Source: Dryas octopetala
Taxonomy: Eukaryota > Streptophyta > Magnoliopsida > Rosales > Rosaceae
Length of the DNA: 64,000 bases
Assembly: GCA_963921425.1 (NCBI GenBank)
Contig: OY992835.1
Coordinates: 26,363,322 to 26,427,321 of the forward strand
Reading direction: 5' to 3'
Below, in pieces: positions 60,676 through 64,000 of this stretch. How positions within the stretch are numbered: the stretch's first letter is position 1; the number at the start of each line of letters is the position of its first letter. Made by a program: the position numbers and the translations under genes. The notes beneath the pieces are model-generated. The model was given only the letters and a program-made list of their open reading frames with translations, was not told the origin of the DNA and did not search any database.

Positions 60676-63229
60676 ATGCAAGCCACTACTTCATCAACAT
60701 GCTTCCACTGCAAAAACCAAGGTCATTGGTTTAGAGATTGCCCCAACATCTACAAAGCCCCCCCTCCCCCTAACAATAACATCCTTGCAGTCGATTTCCC
60801 AGAGATCGAATGCCGTAATTGCCACAGACCTTGCACTGCTAAGGTCTCCCGAACCTCCAAGAACCCTGGCAGGATCTATTATGCTTGCCCTGCCACCAAT
60901 TGCCGCTTCTTTAAATGGTATGATCAACTCAAGGATGCTGCCAGTGGACCCCCTCCCACTCGCTCCGAATATCCCATGTGTTCTTGCGGCGCCGGACTCT
61001 GTAGGTTGCTGCTCGACACATCTCAACCAAATTCAAATGCTCCTCGTTTCTACTTTGTCTGCCCTATCACAAAGGTATATTAGTACTCATAGCACTGTTT
61101 TTCTTTACACAAGTCAAATGGTCCAGCTTTTTCATTTTTTAGGACCCCAAATTTCCGATTCAACTATATGACCCACAAACATTTGTATAATAATATGGGT
61201 CCTAAATTCCTTTCTTTTTATAAATGATTCGGATGGCAATAATGTGCATTTAATTGATCAACATATATAGTGCATATAAATTTTTATGCTTGCGTCCTAT
61301 ATATGATCAATCCACTTTGCGATTTGACTTGCATCCTATGTTTGCATGTCTGTTTGGGTACATTTGCTTGACAAACTATGTAAGTAAGTGGCTCATGTTC
61401 GATTCCAAATGCTTTTCCCCCCATGCCATGATAGATTGTCTTGAGGTTCCTACTCATGTATGGAGATGCTTTGGGCTTTGCCATACTTTCGCTTGCTTTA
61501 TGTGTTTCTGATACATGGAGATGCATCGGTTTCTGTCTTTTGGACAGGGTCATGGCGCTTGCCCTTTCTTCCTATGGTATGATACTCAGCCAAATATCGC
61601 ATCCAATGCTCATGTAGATGAAAGCAGATACGACGCATCTCCCAAGTCTTCTTTGACTGGCCATCAAGCCATTGACACTGTAAACTATGACTTGGATGAA
61701 ATAGATGAACCAAGTCTTGAACATCCAAGCAGGATCACGTTTAAGTCAGCAGAGATAGACAACCCTCAACTTCCTCTACCTATTGGCCCATCACAGAACG
61801 AAGAGGAAACTCTGATAGGGATATTAGAGGAACATAATGATACTTCAAACATGGAATCCTCAACAAATTTTTCAAATTTACAAGTTGTGCTGAGGGATCA
61901 TTTCCATGATCCAGTCTTGCAAGAAGGATGTTTATTGAATCCTATGATGGAGAAGGCACCTCAAGTTTCCCAGAAAACATATATGTCGGCTGAAATTCAT
62001 CGTCAACAGATAGAATTTCAGAGGCAGAGTTCTGCTGCTCGAGATACACTAACTGGAGGTATATATCTTACTGTATGTTTCTTTGTTTTACTTAATTCCA
62101 AGAATCAACTTTCTCCTTCTGTGATTTTTCTTTTTTGTATAATTCTCCTGCTGCTACTACTACTAAATTGTCATTTTGATCTTTTTTTTTTTTCCCTATC
62201 GTTGGGGGAAAGATCTTACCCAACAATTTTTAGAGTTTCATAAATTGGGTTGGTTGGGTCGGCTTATTTTCCCTCCTTCTGGATGCTTAACAGTACCTCC
62301 ATCAAAGCCTCTTTTTTGTTGCAAATATGATTTTACGTACCATTTGTTTTATTGTTGTTCACTTTTCATTTTAGGTTCTGACTCCATTCAATTTTTTAAT
62401 AGGTGTTTTCCCCTCACTTGATCCTATTTACGTTCCAAAGGAGACAGATGAATCTCATTCTGAAGTCATGATTGACCTACCTCATAGTCCCTCAAATTCT
62501 GATTCCCACTCATCACCACAAAATTCTAATCAGGATGATGCTCAGCCTTTGAGTGGTGTACTTTTCGAGCTTTCAGGCCTGAAAAATCTTTTGGGTCCAT
62601 CACAAGGTAGTGTTGTAACAGGAACGATTGCGGAGGCACTTGAGCAAGCAGCTTTGCCTATTCAAAATCTGCTGCTCACTCTTCTTGAGTCAATGGATCC
62701 ACTTAAGCATGAGTCCATGACATGGGCAGCAGATAGCACTTTTGCTGCTTTGGACCATCTCTCAGTTAACTATAAACCTTTTTCTGATCGGGTAAGGAAG
62801 TTCATTGGTTGTGCATCATCGCTTGCTGAACTAGAACAGTCGATTGACAATGACCTCTCCTCCCAAGAGCTCATCAAGTGGTACCATAATGAGGTAGATA
62901 GGTTGGATGATGTTTCCCGCACCCATGCGGATATGGTGAATGCTTTAACAACCTCTGATGATCGCCTTCTGTTGCTTCGTAAGGAGGTTTCTCGAGTCAG
63001 GGAAATTCTTCATCAAATTGAGAATCAGCTGTCTCTTTCTGAGGCTGAGAGGTCAAAGCTAAAGACTCGAGTAAGTGAGACATCTAAGGACATGCTTGAG
63101 TGTGAAAAAAGGTTGCAGGCTGCAGCTCAGAAAGCAGAGGCAGCAATGGAACTTTGTCATCAGAGGGAAGTAAAACGAAGTGCAGCCAAGGCAGCATTTG
63201 AAGAAGCAAGGGTTCAGCTCCGACAATGA
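60676..63229 (+). CDS. CCHC and double GRF zinc-finger protein with C-terminal coiled coil
   Basis: Core exons 60676-61074, 61548-62058 and 62403-63229 join in phase to 578 codons plus TGA. Residues 9-22 form a CCHC knuckle (CX2CX4HX4C). Two GRF-type zinc fingers follow: CRNCHRPC with YYACPATNCRFFKWYD (about 46-83), and CSCGAGLC with FYFVCPITK continued over intron 1 by GHGACPFFLWYD. GRF fingers bind single-stranded nucleic acid in proteins such as NEIL3, APE2 and TOP3A. The middle is acidic and probably disordered. The last about 120 residues (SRVREILHQIENQLSLSEAE and on) are a strong coiled coil. An extra 108-bp in-frame exon, 62213-62320 (ending PPSKPLFC), is possible; including it gives 614 aa. 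Function unknown; nucleic-acid binding is inferred. Confidence 0.85.
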
Positions 63230-63913
63230 TGCTTTATTGTGATGTTGTTTTTAATGTATGGTCATCTGAGTCATGTTTTGTAAATTATATTTGCTGCTTG
63301 GTAAATGGTAATGTAGAATGTCGGAATGCTTCGACAGTGTCCTTTACTTGTCATCTTTTGATTGTTTATATTTGTTTTCATGGTCTTGGGCCTTTTGCAT
63401 TGCTTGTTTATCTTTTTCCACGCAGCCTACGAAAAATATAATTTTACCCACGTCGACGTTTAGTGTCCTTCGCAGTTGGAAGTGGAGCGTGAATGAATGT
63501 ATATGACAATATAGTCGGTGAAGCGTGAAGTTGAAATGAATTGGGTTGGGTTGGGTTGGGCTCAGAAGCCGTAATTAAGTTGGGTCCATATAGTGATGGG
63601 CCGTTGTACAGGCCTCAGATTCCGTGGTTATAACTTATAATACTTTAAATTTTAAAAAACGAACGCAAAAGCAAAACACACGCTACAATGGATACCAAGG
63701 AAATTAAAAAAGAGAATAAACAAAATAAAATAAAATCCTATATCCTCGTCTGCCTCTGCATTTGCAACCTTCTGTGTCCGATTGATTCAATCACATTTTT
63801 ATTTTTATTTCGATTAGCGAAAAAGAAAAGTAGAATTTTTCAGTACACTGTACACCAAACAAATTCTTATGTGAGAGAGTGTGGTGGTGATTGGCAGCTT
63901 CTTCTTTTCTGAT
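63230..63913 (+). other. 3' UTR of the zinc-finger gene and promoter of the next gene
   Basis: No coding signal. A GGGTT repeat tract lies at 63541-63562, and AT-rich sequence precedes the next leader. Confidence 0.4.
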
Positions 63914-64000
63914 ATGGCTGACGATCCCCAGCCTTCTCAAACTGAAGAGCAATGAGCTCTGGTCGATTATCACATTCGACGTCGGGCCTTCGCCTTTGCA
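63914..64000 (+). CDS. Start of a further gene, truncated by the window end (uncertain frame)
   Basis: ATG at 63914 in a good context (GATATGGCTGACGATCC) opens MADDPQPSQTEEQ and stops at TGA 63953-63955. After the stop the same frame stays open (ALVDYHIRRRAFAFA). An overlapping ATG at 63952 opens MSSGRLSHSTSGLRLC, also to the window edge. Either the first frame is a 13-codon uORF for the second, or the gene has a nonsense mutation. No family is recognised. Confidence 0.35.

Noticed and set aside
63541..63562. Telomere-like GGGTT repeats
   Set aside because: Short TTGGG/GGGTT run, not the plant TTTAGGG unit, in an ordinary intergenic region.

Overview
The window is nuclear DNA from a flowering plant, most likely a eudicot. 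It has AT-rich intergenic DNA, compact multi-exon genes with U2-type splice sites, abundant transposons and microsatellites, and plant-specific families (DCD, UPF0496, DUF3754 membrane protein, malectin LRR receptor kinase). Species cannot be fixed from the sequence. A UPF0496 gene close to a DUF3754 gene recalls Arabidopsis At3g19330/At3g19340, so conserved microsynteny is possible. All calls come from reading the sequence; no searches were run.

Layout. 1-5.8 kb: a probable CACTA transposon (CACTAC ends, 3-bp TSD, subterminal repeats) carrying a captured, intron-containing, kinase-truncated LRR-malectin receptor-kinase fragment. 5.8-15.6 kb: gene-poor and transposon-rich. It holds a DCD-domain gene or relic (minus), three copies of one non-autonomous family with perfect 9-bp TSDs, a 1.4-kb element with 8-bp TSD containing a GC-rich minisatellite and a phased array of interrupted palindromes, and a 567-bp hAT-type element. 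16-22.9 kb: an intact NFRKB-like gene (plus, 874 aa, 9 coding exons). 24.4-29.9 kb: an intact DUF3754 membrane-protein gene (plus, 503 aa, 15 exons) with foldback MITEs in two introns. 32.1-49.1 kb: UTP23 (minus, 288 aa). Its 5'-UTR intron has been inflated from about 0.8 to 14.3 kb by a hAT-type element, itself hit by a very young 10.1-kb Ty3/gypsy chromovirus. 51-52.4 kb: UPF0496 gene (minus). 53-55.8 kb: a membrane-anchored receptor-like kinase without ectodomain (minus, 380 aa, DFG changed to DAG). 60.7-63.2 kb: a CCHC plus double-GRF zinc-finger gene (plus). 63.9 kb to end: the start of another gene.

The genes form no operon or pathway. UTP23 acts in 18S rRNA maturation, the NFRKB-like protein probably in chromatin (INO80-type) biology, and the kinase in membrane signalling; the others are poorly characterised families. 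The most striking content is the density of mobile elements with perfect target-site duplications: nine are base-resolved here, including a nested hAT/gypsy insertion and a gene-capturing CACTA element. Two candidate GC-AG introns, and a single in-frame TAG splitting the otherwise open gag-pol of the young retrotransposon, also deserve checking.
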